From Nissolia schottii (taxonomy: Eukaryota; Streptophyta; Magnoliopsida; Fabales; Fabaceae), in contig QANU01087054.1 of NCBI GenBank assembly GCA_003254905.1, positions 3,292 to 67,291 of the forward strand: a stretch of DNA of 64,000 bases, written 5' to 3'. The notes beneath the pieces were generated by a model that had not been told where the DNA came from, searched no databases, and was given only the letters and a program-made list of their open reading frames with translations. Positions within the stretch are counted from its first letter, which is position 1. Each line of letters starts with the position of its first letter. Both the position numbers and the translations under genes were made by a program. Below are positions 1 through 9,170 of this stretch, piece by piece.

Positions 1-1006
1 TCGTTCACAACGTTCAAGCCTAGAATCTAGTTAAGCATAATGATGTTGATCTTAACTTGGTTATGATTTAATTAGTATAACTATCGTTCATACAACTAAA
101 TCCCAAATCAAGAATCAAAACATTAAACAAAGACTAGAATTAAGTGTAAAACCATTCAAGCAAATCATAAGAAAAGGATAGATTCATATGCAATAGTTAC
201 ATGGATACAAGCAAACTACAATAATGACCAAAATCCCAACAAAAAGAGGATTAGGAATCCATCTTACAAGAGTATCTCGGAGGCAAGGTTTAGGCACTTA
301 CCATGACACGTGCTCACGCTATCATGGCCGTGGCTTCGCCAAGCTTCCTCGATCTCCGGCTCCTTCACAAGCCTCGTCTTTGTTCCTAATCTAACCTAAA
401 CTAAACTATAAAGGAAGAATGAAGTTTTTGGTGTAAGAGGGAGGAATTTGGTGGGGGAAAAGGATGCTTGGAATGGATGCTCGGCCCTCCTATTTATAGG
501 GCAAATCTGGGGTCAATCGCTCAGCGGTTTGGGTACAACTGCTGAGCGATTCTGTCTCTATCGCTGAGCGGCGGTGCTAATTCGCTGAGTGGCTGTACTT
601 TTTACGCGGAGTAATAAATGCTTGGCAGCTTTTGCAGGGCGGCGCTGACGTGGCATGGCGGCGCCAGGTTGGCTCCAACTAGCGCAATAAATGCGCCGGT
701 GCAAGTTGTTGCCGACGTCCTTTCTCTTAGCGGCCAGGGTCCATCCGCTGAGCGATTCTTCCTTATGCGCTGAGCGATTCCTTGCTTACCGTTGAGCGGT
801 TCTTTCACCTGATTTTCCTCGTTTAAGCTCTTTTCCAATTCTGCCCTTTTTCTCTATTCTTTAGGGATTATTCTTCATAAATTCTGCTTGCATCCATATA
901 TTTAATATCCTACAAAAATTGGGTAATTCATTATATAATTCTTTGAAACATAAACAATTAAATGCCTTTTTAAATGATGAAAATTGCGTGTTTTGGACAT
1001 TTAACA
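1..1006 (-). repeat. 3' LTR of the Athila-like element (partial)
   Basis: Matches 5248-6234 almost base for base; its remaining part lies left of the window. On the element strand it starts TGTTAAATG immediately after the polypurine tract. It carries clustered CGCTGAGCG-type motifs at about 505-600 and 725-805. The first 188 bases are identical to the other LTR, while most differences fall in the GC-rich right half. A stretch near 855-868 is present here but missing from the other LTR. Confidence 0.9.
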
Positions 1007-1020
1007 CTCCCCTTGACTTA
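1007..1020 (-). other. polypurine tract of the Athila-like element
   Basis: On the minus strand the sequence reads AAGTCAAGGGGAG and is followed directly by the LTR start TG. This is the expected plus-strand priming site and fixes the element's orientation and LTR boundary. Confidence 0.75.
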
Positions 1021-3002
1021 AAACCTTGTTTGTCCTCAAACAAGACGTAGTAGAATTATTTTACAAGAGATTAATGCTTATGAACAATCGGTTAATGCAA
1101 TGAATTGAAATGTTTCAAACAGTTTAAGCTTGAGACTTTATGAACATCATAGAATAACCTGAACAAGTTACATGCACAATTACTTGAGTACTATAAGCAA
1201 ATCACACCATCCAATGTCTTTTCCACCAAGGAAATTATCTTTATGCACACAATGGTCAGTGGACCAATTTGGGGTGAGTGTTTTCGCTCTATATCACCAT
1301 TGAATCACAACAATTTAAATTTGTTACCTGTCTCATCATTCAATGCAAGAGTATGGTCATGCAAGGATCACAAAGGACTTTTAAGGGTTGTAATGGGGCC
1401 AGGTTACAAAGGAAATTGGTTTTTCTGGTTATGCCAATGTTTTCCATTTAAGAGAGCATTGAAAACCAACTTCTTGTTGTCACCTGTTTTCTTTTCAACT
1501 ATTTTCTTTTTCACCCTTTTTCTCCTTGATTTTCTTTTGTCTTCTATCCCTTTTTCTTTTTCTTCTTTTTTGTTTTGGGATAGAATGTTTTCTCTTTCAC
1601 TTCTTGCTTTTGTTCTTTGTTTCTTCCACTTTGGCTTACCCTTATCTCCCCCTGACTTGGATTTTTGCTCATAATCCAATTTGAATGCTCTCTTAATCTA
1701 GACATTAAAGGATAACATTGTTTTTCTTTTTAGGCTTAGGGATTATGAACAAAAATTTTCTTATGTTAGGCTCAAATGGGGTAGCAAAGGATATTCCTAA
1801 GTAAAAGTTGGTTTTATTTGGCCAAGTGGGTTTTAAATTCTAAAGAACAAAATGCCTTGATCATTCCCTATTATTTCCATACAATTATTAAAATTAGAGA
1901 CTCAAACAAATTCAATTGTGCAAAAACAATGGTGATTCTCTCTGTCTCGCTTAGTGTATGGCTCACTCCCTCACAAGGCTGGGGTTTATTTCCTTGATTT
2001 CAAAACATCTTCAAGGTTATGCTTATCCAAACAAGTATATCAATGCATATGAACATGTTCATGATATCTAAGTATTCACAAAGGCCTAATATGGATACTT
2101 GAACAAGTCAATTCATGATATATTTTTGTTCATGCATCAAACCAAGTAAAATAAACTACTACTTTGTTTTTAAACAAACAAGTCTTAAGCATATATTAAA
2201 CTAATGAAGGAGATTAATTAATTAATTAAGGTGCTAGAAAAATTAGAAATTGCTCCCTGTTCATGGTGAATTTCTTGAAGTAGCCTTGTTGATGTAGCCT
2301 CCTTTTTAAGCTACTTCATCTTGCTTCAATGTTTTGAGGAGATAGAGGCTCATCCTTATTAAGGAATCATGCTCTTCGTCCTCCAGAAATGTGTCTCTCT
2401 TTGTTGTTGTTAGGAAACTTCCTTGGTTGTTTTCCGGCCTGCAAAAACAATCAAAGAAAACTTCCTTTCTTCCAAGTAGCATTAGAGAGATCATGTTTTT
2501 ATTTTGAATCCCTTTTGTAGACAGAATTCCCTACAACTGCGGACAGAACTTCCCGTTTAAGTGGTCAGAAGTTCCCACTTGTGTGGACAGAATTTCCCAC
2601 AGTAATTTATGGATTCAAAATAAACATCTTACGGTGCTTTTTGAAAAATTCTTTTTCTAGAATTTATTGTCATTTATTAACAAATAAGAATCCTTTTCCC
2701 AATTTAAACCTATGCACCTTTCTTAAAGAATTGTTTAAAAGGTTTAAAATCTGTCATTAGGTTTAGAAATAAAAAATGCTTCAAGTTTAGCTCAATTGAG
2801 AAAGATTAGCATTTTCAAAATCCAAACCTAATTACAAGATTTAGAAAACCCTTATTTCTTTTTCACCCTATTTCTAGAAATTATTTTTAACACCTTAATT
2901 TAATTAACCCTCAAAATTAATAAACTACTAATTAATAAAACTTACAGAACTCTAGGTTGCCTCCCAGACAGCGCTTTGTTTAACGTCGTTAGCCCGACGC
3001 AT
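1021..3002 (-). other. non-coding interior of the Athila-like element
   Basis: No recognisable protein domain on either strand. About 1404-1679 (minus) holds a lysine-rich open frame of some 90 codons without an ATG start and without recognisable homology. Around 2515-2605 there are three imperfect copies of a roughly 30-base unit containing GGACAGAAnTTCCC. Near 2962 the minus strand reads GGGAGGCAACC, a motif usually found just after pol in Athila-type elements, here sitting only about 150 bases after the end of gag. This stretch is therefore the usual 3' non-coding segment with pol missing. Confidence 0.6.
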
Positions 3003-3113
3003 TTTTCTTTCTAGCTCCTCGCTTCATCATCAACCCTCCCCTCATGGCAAGAGTCCTTAGGGTTCAGCTCTGGATTAGCTGTAAATCTTCTTTTCTTCAA
3101 TTCTGCCATATCA

Positions 3114-4466
3114 TTAGCCAAATTGTCCCAATTGTGTCTCCAAGTTCCTGATAGAGGCTTCGTTGTTCTTTTGATTTATCATTGATTGTTGCATAAATTG
3201 ATTAAACGTTTCCTCTATTTTGGAACTTGAATGCATGGGAGGCTGATTTTGATACGGGCGGGGTGGTTGGTACGGCGGTTGCGGAGCTCTGAATGATGGT
3301 CCGGCCTCTTGCCTCCATGGCTGATTGAAATTTTGATTCGGCCCCCTTTGGAAATTGTTTTGATAAGGTGGCCGTGGCTGGTTTTCAAGGAAGTGAACCT
3401 CCTCTTCCCTGAAATGACAAACACTAGACGGGTGATCGCCATTACAAATTTCACATAAAAATACCTGTTGCCTTTTTGCATCACGGGCCTCTCTAATTTG
3501 CTTTGGCAACTCGCTTAGGGCCTTTTTCACCTCATCTATCTGTTGTTGGAGTTGCTTGTGTTGGGCAAGGATGGCATCGTTGGTTCCCAGCTCAAGCACT
3601 CCTCCTCTCTTAGGACCTCTGTTATACTGGCCTTGTTGATCCGTCAAGGCCATGGAATCAATAATGGAGATGGCTTCCTCCGGAGTTTTGGACATTATCT
3701 GTCCACCGGTGGCAGCATCAAGCATTAGTTTGTGCTGTTGTTGGAGTCCGTTGCGGAAGATATGGATTTGTGTACGTGCATCGAACCCATGATTTGGACA
3801 CTTTCTCAGCATGGATTTATATCGTTCCCAGGCTTCACATAGACTTTCTCCAGGTGCCTGCACAAATGTAGCAATCGCAGTCTTTAAATCAATAAATTTA
3901 GACTGAGAAAAGTACCTGGCACAAAACTTTTCCTCCAACTGATCCCAATTTGACAAGATATTTTGTGGTTGATCCAGCAACCACTCCTTAGCTTTTCCAA
4001 TCAAGGTCAGGGGAAACATCCTTAAAAAGATTGATTCTTCGTCAGCCTCGGACATTCCCGCGGTCCCACAGAGTTCATAGAATTTAGTTAGATGAGCATA
4101 CGGATCCTCATGATCCAAACCTGCAAAAAGGTTAGCATATAACAATTGAACCAAACCAGGTTGCATCTGAGGTTGTCTTTGAGCTCCAGTAGTTCTGCTC
4201 ATTCTTATGATGTTTCTAGGGGTAAAATTAACAAAACCCCTATTGTCACTGGCTCCAGTATTGGTACCAGCTCCAGTGTTATCTCCAGTTCCAGTATTGT
4301 CGGCCATGGTGTCTTCTTGATTGGTTGAAGAAGTTGATGATGAAGTTGTTTCTTGCTCCGCTCTTTGTTTGGCTAGTTGTTTTTTCTTCTTTTTATGATT
4401 TCTCCTTGAAGTAGCTTCAATCTCAGGGTCAAACAACAATTGGTCTTTTGAAGTCTTACCTCGCAA
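3114..4466 (-). CDS. gag: Gag polyprotein of an Athila-like retrotransposon, tail frameshifted
   Basis: An open frame of 450 codons. It has a basic start containing DPEIEATSRRN, a serine/threonine-rich linker, then a retrotransposon Gag core (about residues 110-250) with PLTLIGKAKEWL and the ARYFSQSKF region, a glutamine-rich segment, and a CCHC-like knuckle near residue 340 spaced CX2CX3HX4C, one residue shorter than the usual CX2CX4HX4C. The carboxy end is rich in Pro, Gln and Asn. The frame opens with TTG rather than ATG; the first ATG is at 4307 (residue 54), so either the true start has decayed or translation starts there. Near 3118-3120 one extra T shifts the frame and brings in an early stop; related Gag sequence continues in the next frame to about 3005. 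Gag forms the virus-like particle that packages element RNA in the cytoplasm. Confidence 0.85.
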   Translation of the reverse strand: MRGKTSKDQLLFDPEIEATSRRNHKKKKKQLAKQRAEQETTSSSTSSTNQEDTMADNTGTGDNTGAGTNTGASDNRGFVNFTPRNIIRMSRTTGAQRQPQMQPGLVQLLYANLFAGLDHEDPYAHLTKFYELCGTAGMSEADEESIFLRMFPLTLIGKAKEWLLDQPQNILSNWDQLEEKFCARYFSQSKFIDLKTAIATFVQAPGESLCEAWERYKSMLRKCPNHGFDARTQIHIFRNGLQQQHKLMLDAATGGQIMSKTPEEAISIIDSMALTDQQGQYNRGPKRGGVLELGTNDAILAQHKQLQQQIDEVKKALSELPKQIREARDAKRQQVFLCEICNGDHPSSVCHFREEEVHFLENQPRPPYQNNFQRGPNQNFNQPWRQEAGPSFRAPQPPYQPPRPYQNQPPMHSSSKIEETFNQFMQQSMINQKNNEASIRNLETQLGQFG

Positions 4467-4617
4467 TTGCTAAGAAAAATTCACACTAGCCAAATAAGAT
4501 TAGAACAAGGTAGTTCTCATCATAAAAGAAAATAACAAAATAAGAACTATACAATATTTTACAAATATTCACAATTGTTTAACTAAACAAAACTCAAGCA
4601 ATGTATTTTTGACGCAA

Positions 4618-4637
4618 CTCCCCGGCAACGGCGCCAA
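4618..4637 (-). other. primer-binding site of the Athila-like element
   Basis: The minus strand reads TGGCGCCGTTGCCGGGGA, four bases downstream of the LTR end. This is the tRNA primer site common to Athila/Tat-type plant gypsy elements. It fixes the 5' LTR on the right and the direction of transcription to the left. Confidence 0.85.
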
Positions 4638-4640
4638 ATT

Positions 4641-6234
4641 TGATGAAAGCCTTTTTAACCACTTTCTAAGATCTTGACACAGCTTAGGTTTTGTCACAAC
4701 CATGCCAAGCTCGTAGAAAGCTTATCTGCGCTTTTGTCGTTCAAATTAAATTTATATATATATATATATCCTACTTTACGGCTTTCAGATTCCAAAGGAA
4801 TCCGATTGCAGTATAGTCGGGTATAGTCGAATCCACAAAGAGTTACAAAAATACCGTTCTTGAGTTCGTTTAATTAAACAATGAGGTGAAAGATTTGATA
4901 AATTGATAGTTAAATAAATAAGTAAATAAACGACATAAAAGTAAATAGGAAACAAATCAGAGGTAGTTCCGGAGCTTGTTGGAAATTTTAATCACATCAT
5001 AGTTTCATGCATCCAGTTACTTATTACATAGAACTATCAATTGATTGCCCGCCACCAGTTCTTAACTTGTCATCACTTTCGCGCATGACAAGATCACAGG
5101 TTTCCTTTGTTAAACTGTCACTTTCGTACCCAAGCTTAACAAAGTATGCCAGCATTAATCTAGATGTTAAAACAGCTAACCTTAATTCCAGTTATGGCAA
5201 CAAGATTAGATGAAATGGTTTAGTTCCGACTTTAATGATTGTAACTCTCGTTCACAACGTTCAAGCCTAGAATCTAGTTAAGCATAATGATGTTGATCTT
5301 AACTTGGTTATGATTTAATTAGTATAACTATCGTTCATACAACTAAATCCCAAATCAAGAATCAAAACATTAAACAAAGACTAGAATTAAGTGTAAAACC
5401 ATTCAAGCAAATCATAAGAAAAGGATAGATTCATTTGCAATAGTTACATGGATACAAGCAAACTACAATAATGACCAAAATCCCAACAAAAAGAGGATTA
5501 GGAATCCATCCTACAAGAGTATCTCGGAGGCAAGGTTTAGGCACTTACCATGACACTTGCTCACGCTATCATGGCCATGGCTTCGCCAAGCTTCCTCGAT
5601 CTCCGGCTCCTTCACAAGCCTCGTCTTTGTTCCTAATCTAACCTAAACTAAACTAAAAGGAAGAATGAAGTTTTTGGTGTAAGAGGGAGGAATTTGGCGG
5701 GGGAAAGGATGCTTGGAATGGATGCTCGACCCTCCTATTTATAGGGCAAATCTGGGGTCCATCACTCAGCGGTTTGGGTACAACCGCTGAGCGATTCTGT
5801 CTCTATCGCTGAGCGGCGGTGCTAATTCGCTGAGCGGCTGTACTTTCTACGCGGAGTAATAAATGCTTGGCAGCTTTTGCAAGGCGGCGCTGACGTGGCA
5901 TGGCGGCGCCAGGCTGGCTCCAGCTGGCGCAATAAATGCTCCGGTGCAAGTTGCTGCCGACATCCTTTCGCTTAGCGGCCAGGGTCCATCCGCTGAGCGA
6001 TTCTTCCTTATGCGCTGAGCGATTCCTTACTTACTGCTGAGCGGTTCTTTCGCCTGATTTTCCTCTTTTAAGCTCTTTTCCAATTCTGCCCCTTTTCTCT
6101 TCTTCATAAATTCTGCTTGCATCCATATATTTAATATCCTACAAAAATTGGGGAATTCATTAGATAATTCTTTGAAACATAAACAATTAAATGCCTTTTT
6201 AAATGATGAAAATTGCGTATTTTGGGCATTTAAC
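4641..6234 (-). repeat. 5' LTR of the Athila-like element (1594 bp)
   Basis: Runs TG...CA on both strands, from TGATGAAAGC at 4641 to CATTTAACA at 6234. It is bounded on the left by the primer-binding site and matches 1-1006 and the isolated copy at 28891-30534. It carries a TA dinucleotide run near 4751-4768 and CGCTGAGCG-type motifs at about 5763-5850 and 5985-6050. Confidence 0.9.
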
Positions 6235-7193
6235 AAAGTGCTTAGGGAATTTTCCTCTTCACTTCTATCGTTTCCAAACTGGATTTGGAGGTGGGTAGTT
6301 CGATCACCCCTGTCTATGGGAATTTTATTTATATGTTTATGTATGTATTTTTGAGTAGGAAAAATTAGAAATGTTATGAGAAAAATATGTTGATAATGAT
6401 GTGTTAACGGTTTTTAGAGATATTGAGGTTAGGAAAATATAACTGTGTTGGTTGGAACTGTGTAGGAAGCTTAGTAAGCTTTAAGAAAGAAATTCTATTT
6501 TTGACGTTGTGACTTTCCCGCTGAGCGGCCACACAAGACCGTTGAGAGGCCTAGCACAGGACGTGCCAGCTGAGCGGCCACACAGGCTCGCTGAGCGGTA
6601 TCACGCAAGACCGAGCGCTGAGCGGCCACCCTGGTGCACTGAGCGGCTTGACCCTGAGTTGACCCACTGAGCTTGTCTTTGGTCTGTGCGCTGAGCGACC
6701 TAGCCGAAGCGCTGAGTGTAACACCCTAGGTTAGCAGCTTATGCTTAAGTCATAAATCGCGTCCGCTAGGTTGTTATCTGCTGTGTGGGAGTACTGATAG
6801 TCCCTACTTTACTTCGGAAAATAATTAAGTCAACTGAAAATAAGGACCCATTTTTTTTCTTTAAAACATATGTTGTTGTTATGCGTCAAACTAGAGCCAT
6901 GCGTGTGGACTATCATGAGTCCCATATAATCGTATCACAGACAAATGTGAGCGTCGTCTGTTATACAAGTACATACATAAATAGTAAAGTAAACAGTACC
7001 AAGTGGGTCAAGCAATTAATTTCATACATGTCAAATAGTCATAGATACATATCATAAATACTGTACTAATACATCAAAAAGGGCTGTACATATCCTAAGC
7101 TCATACTACAAAATAACATATATCAAAATATACATCACACTAGTGCTACTGGCAAAAGTGTCGTCTGATGACAGGGTCTGGAATCAGGGCAGG

Positions 7194-7577
7194 TCAGCTC
7201 TCCGACTCATCCTCGCTGGGATCCTCCTCCGGGTCCTCCTCCGGATCCTCCTCCTCGTCTTCCTGCTCCGGCTCCTCTGGCTCATCCTCCTCCTCCACGA
7301 TCTCTATGGGATAGTCCTCCTCGGGTGATGAGGGAACAGGTACCTCTGGCGGTTCAAGTCAAACGGAGGCTGGATTGACCTCCACGTCCTTCTCGTAGGG
7401 AGTGAGCTCGCCGTCTGCGGAAGTCTCTGGCTCTGGGACAACTGGTGGTGTAACTCGGAGAGGTGGGGGACGGTTCACTACGAGCACTGTCCACAGCTCC
7501 GCCTCCTCCCCTGTCTCAGGATCAACCGTCCTAAATCTGCTGCAAAGGATCCGCCGCTTCTTCGGCGGGGTCGTCAT
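7194..7577 (-). CDS. LTR-encoded small charged protein, unknown function (damaged copy)
   Basis: Starts with an ATG at 7577 right after an in-frame TAG; the first 72 codons stay open to a stop at 7359. The product begins MTTPPKKRRI, contains DPETGEEAELW, VVNRP and PYEKDVEV, and matches the intact frame at 33379-33885. After 7359 the sequence still resembles that frame in another phase, through VPVPSSPEED and a long Glu/Asp/Pro tail, ending at a stop near 7194. About 40 codons are missing, so this copy is broken. It lies near the 3' end of the solo LTR. No domain recognised; basic start and acidic end are the clear features. Confidence 0.5.
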
Positions 7578-7839
7578 CTAACTCGCCTGAAGCCATAAGT
7601 GAGTGGGGTGAGAACGGTGGTTCTCAGTGGTTAACTATGGCATAGGGGGGATCTGGTTACTCAATTATACTCTGGCCGTCCAGGAGATCTCTAAGTGTTC
7701 ATGCATCTAGACATCCTACCAGTTATTTCTTGCCTAAGTTCTTGGGCGGCTTTATCTAGTTACTAGCTGACAGGGAACTAATCTTTCTTACTAAGTTCTC
7801 GTGCTTACTATCCTTGATCGTTCTGACACTACTACACAT

Positions 7840-8050
7840 ATATGCATGTCCGGTGACCTTGCCCCATGCGTTCCCTTCGAGCATGGTGACATGGTCGAGA
7901 CATAGCGACGCTTTAACCACATAGGTATGAATGCAAGGTGATCGTGTCCCATGCGTTCCCTTCGAGCCTGGTGACGTGATAGAGCCTCATGCGTTCCCTT
8001 CGAGCATGGTGACGTATACAATGCTTGCGTTCCCTTCGAGCCTGCTCTTG
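7840..8050. repeat. minisatellite, unit containing GCGTTCCCTTCGAGC
   Basis: Four units at about 7867, 7950, 7990 and 8027, each followed by a variant of ATGGTGAC or CTGGTGAC. All four carry CCTTCGAG, whereas the matching array at 34165-34350 carries CCTTATGAG or CCTTGTGAG. It lies inside the solo LTR. Confidence 0.8.
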
Positions 8051-8379
8051 TGCACTATGCATGAACTTAACATTTTAATTAACAGGTATCATATGCTTGC
8101 ATCGGCCGCCTTCCTTTGGGCGAAGCCATGTAGGCACGAAGGCCTCATTCATTCGTAACTATCATCATTATCATCATATGCACTTTTATCTTTCTGTACT
8201 ATTCTGGTTCTTACATTCATTATCATCTTCATTCATTAGCCTTGGTCATAACATAGCCTCTAGTGATTTATCCTCATGATGCATGCAAAACTCAATACTC
8301 ATGTTCTTGTTCTTGGCACCCTTAGGTGGCTTACAGGAATACCGATAAACATATTACATACACTTCTACAGCTAGGTGC

Positions 8380-9170
8380 TTGTTGGAATATATGTGGACC
8401 TCGGAACCCCTTTTCGGAAACCAACTAGCATCTTCAGGGAACCTCCGCGGAACCCACTAAGCAAACTCTCCATGGGATCACTCAATCATTCTAAGGGATA
8501 TCCGCAGAACCCACTTGGCACCGCTGCTGGGGCCAGTCAGAAACTTCAGGGACCCGCTCAGCCGCTCTAGGGTATCTCTGCGGAACCCACGCGGTCACCA
8601 CTACTGGAACCCACTCGATCTACTCTCCAGGGAGCCACTCATCACTCCGGGGATCCTCCGCGGAACCCACTTAGCACCACTCCTAGTGCCACTCAACACC
8701 CTTCACGTAACCCTCTCAGCTCTCCAGGGATCCTCCACGGATCCCACTCAACACCATTTCTGGTGACCACTCAGCAACTCTATGTAACCTCCTCAACACT
8801 TTGGGGATCCTCCGTGGAACCCCACTCGACACCATTTCTGGTGCCCACTCAGAAACTTAGGGAACCACTCGGCAATATCAGGGTTCCTCCACGGAACCCT
8901 CTCAATACTACTTCTGGTATCCATTCAGGCACTTCAAAAACCATTCAACACTCTGGGGGTAACCTCTGCGGAATCCACTTAGGACCACTCCCCGGGACCT
9001 GCTCACCGCTCCTCTCAGCAACTCCCGCTCACCACTACTGGTGTTCACTCGGCGCACTCTCCAGGGAACTACTCAGCCACTCCAGGGGTCCTCCGTGGAA
9101 CCCCTTCAGTCACCCCTACTGACGCCCGCTCTTCAACTCCCTAGACTCCTCTCAGTCCCTCTCCGCGGAA
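8380..9170. repeat. long irregular array of CCGCGGAACCC units
   Basis: More than ten imperfect units of about 55-70 bases, each with CTCCGCGGAACCCACT or a variant, followed by CACCACTnCTGGTG, an inverted repeat able to form a small hairpin. The same array occurs in the sister LTR, split by an insertion, at 34690-34880 and 38130-38660. The open frames crossing it are a by-product of its composition. Confidence 0.75.

Larger units (their letters stand above)
1..6234 (-). mobile_element. Athila-like Ty3/gypsy element with gag only (TR-GAG-like)
   Basis: Minus-strand LTR retrotransposon: 5' LTR at 4641-6234, primer-binding site beside it, gag at 3114-4466, polypurine tract at 1007-1020 and 3' LTR at 1-1006, cut by the window edge. 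The primer site TGGCGCCGTTGCCGGGGA is typical of Athila/Tat-type plant gypsy elements. The interior is only 3.6 kb and contains no protease, reverse transcriptase, RNase H or integrase. The tail of gag runs almost straight into the post-pol motif GGGAGGCAACC near 2962, so pol appears cleanly absent. Such elements depend on enzymes from relatives. It sits inside a plus-strand gypsy LTR that resumes at 6235; the right target-site copy would be AAGTG, the left is off-window. The two LTRs differ at about 30 positions over roughly 1 kb by hand count, suggesting a fairly recent insertion. Confidence 0.85.

Noticed and set aside
1243-1674. 143-codon plus-strand frame rich in Phe and Leu
   Set aside because: It is the complement of a lysine-rich A-heavy stretch in retrotransposon non-coding DNA, with no homology.
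7931-8158. 75-codon frame over the GCGTTCCC minisatellite
   Set aside because: Repeat-driven, on the strand opposite to the LTR's own reading frame, not conserved in the sister array.
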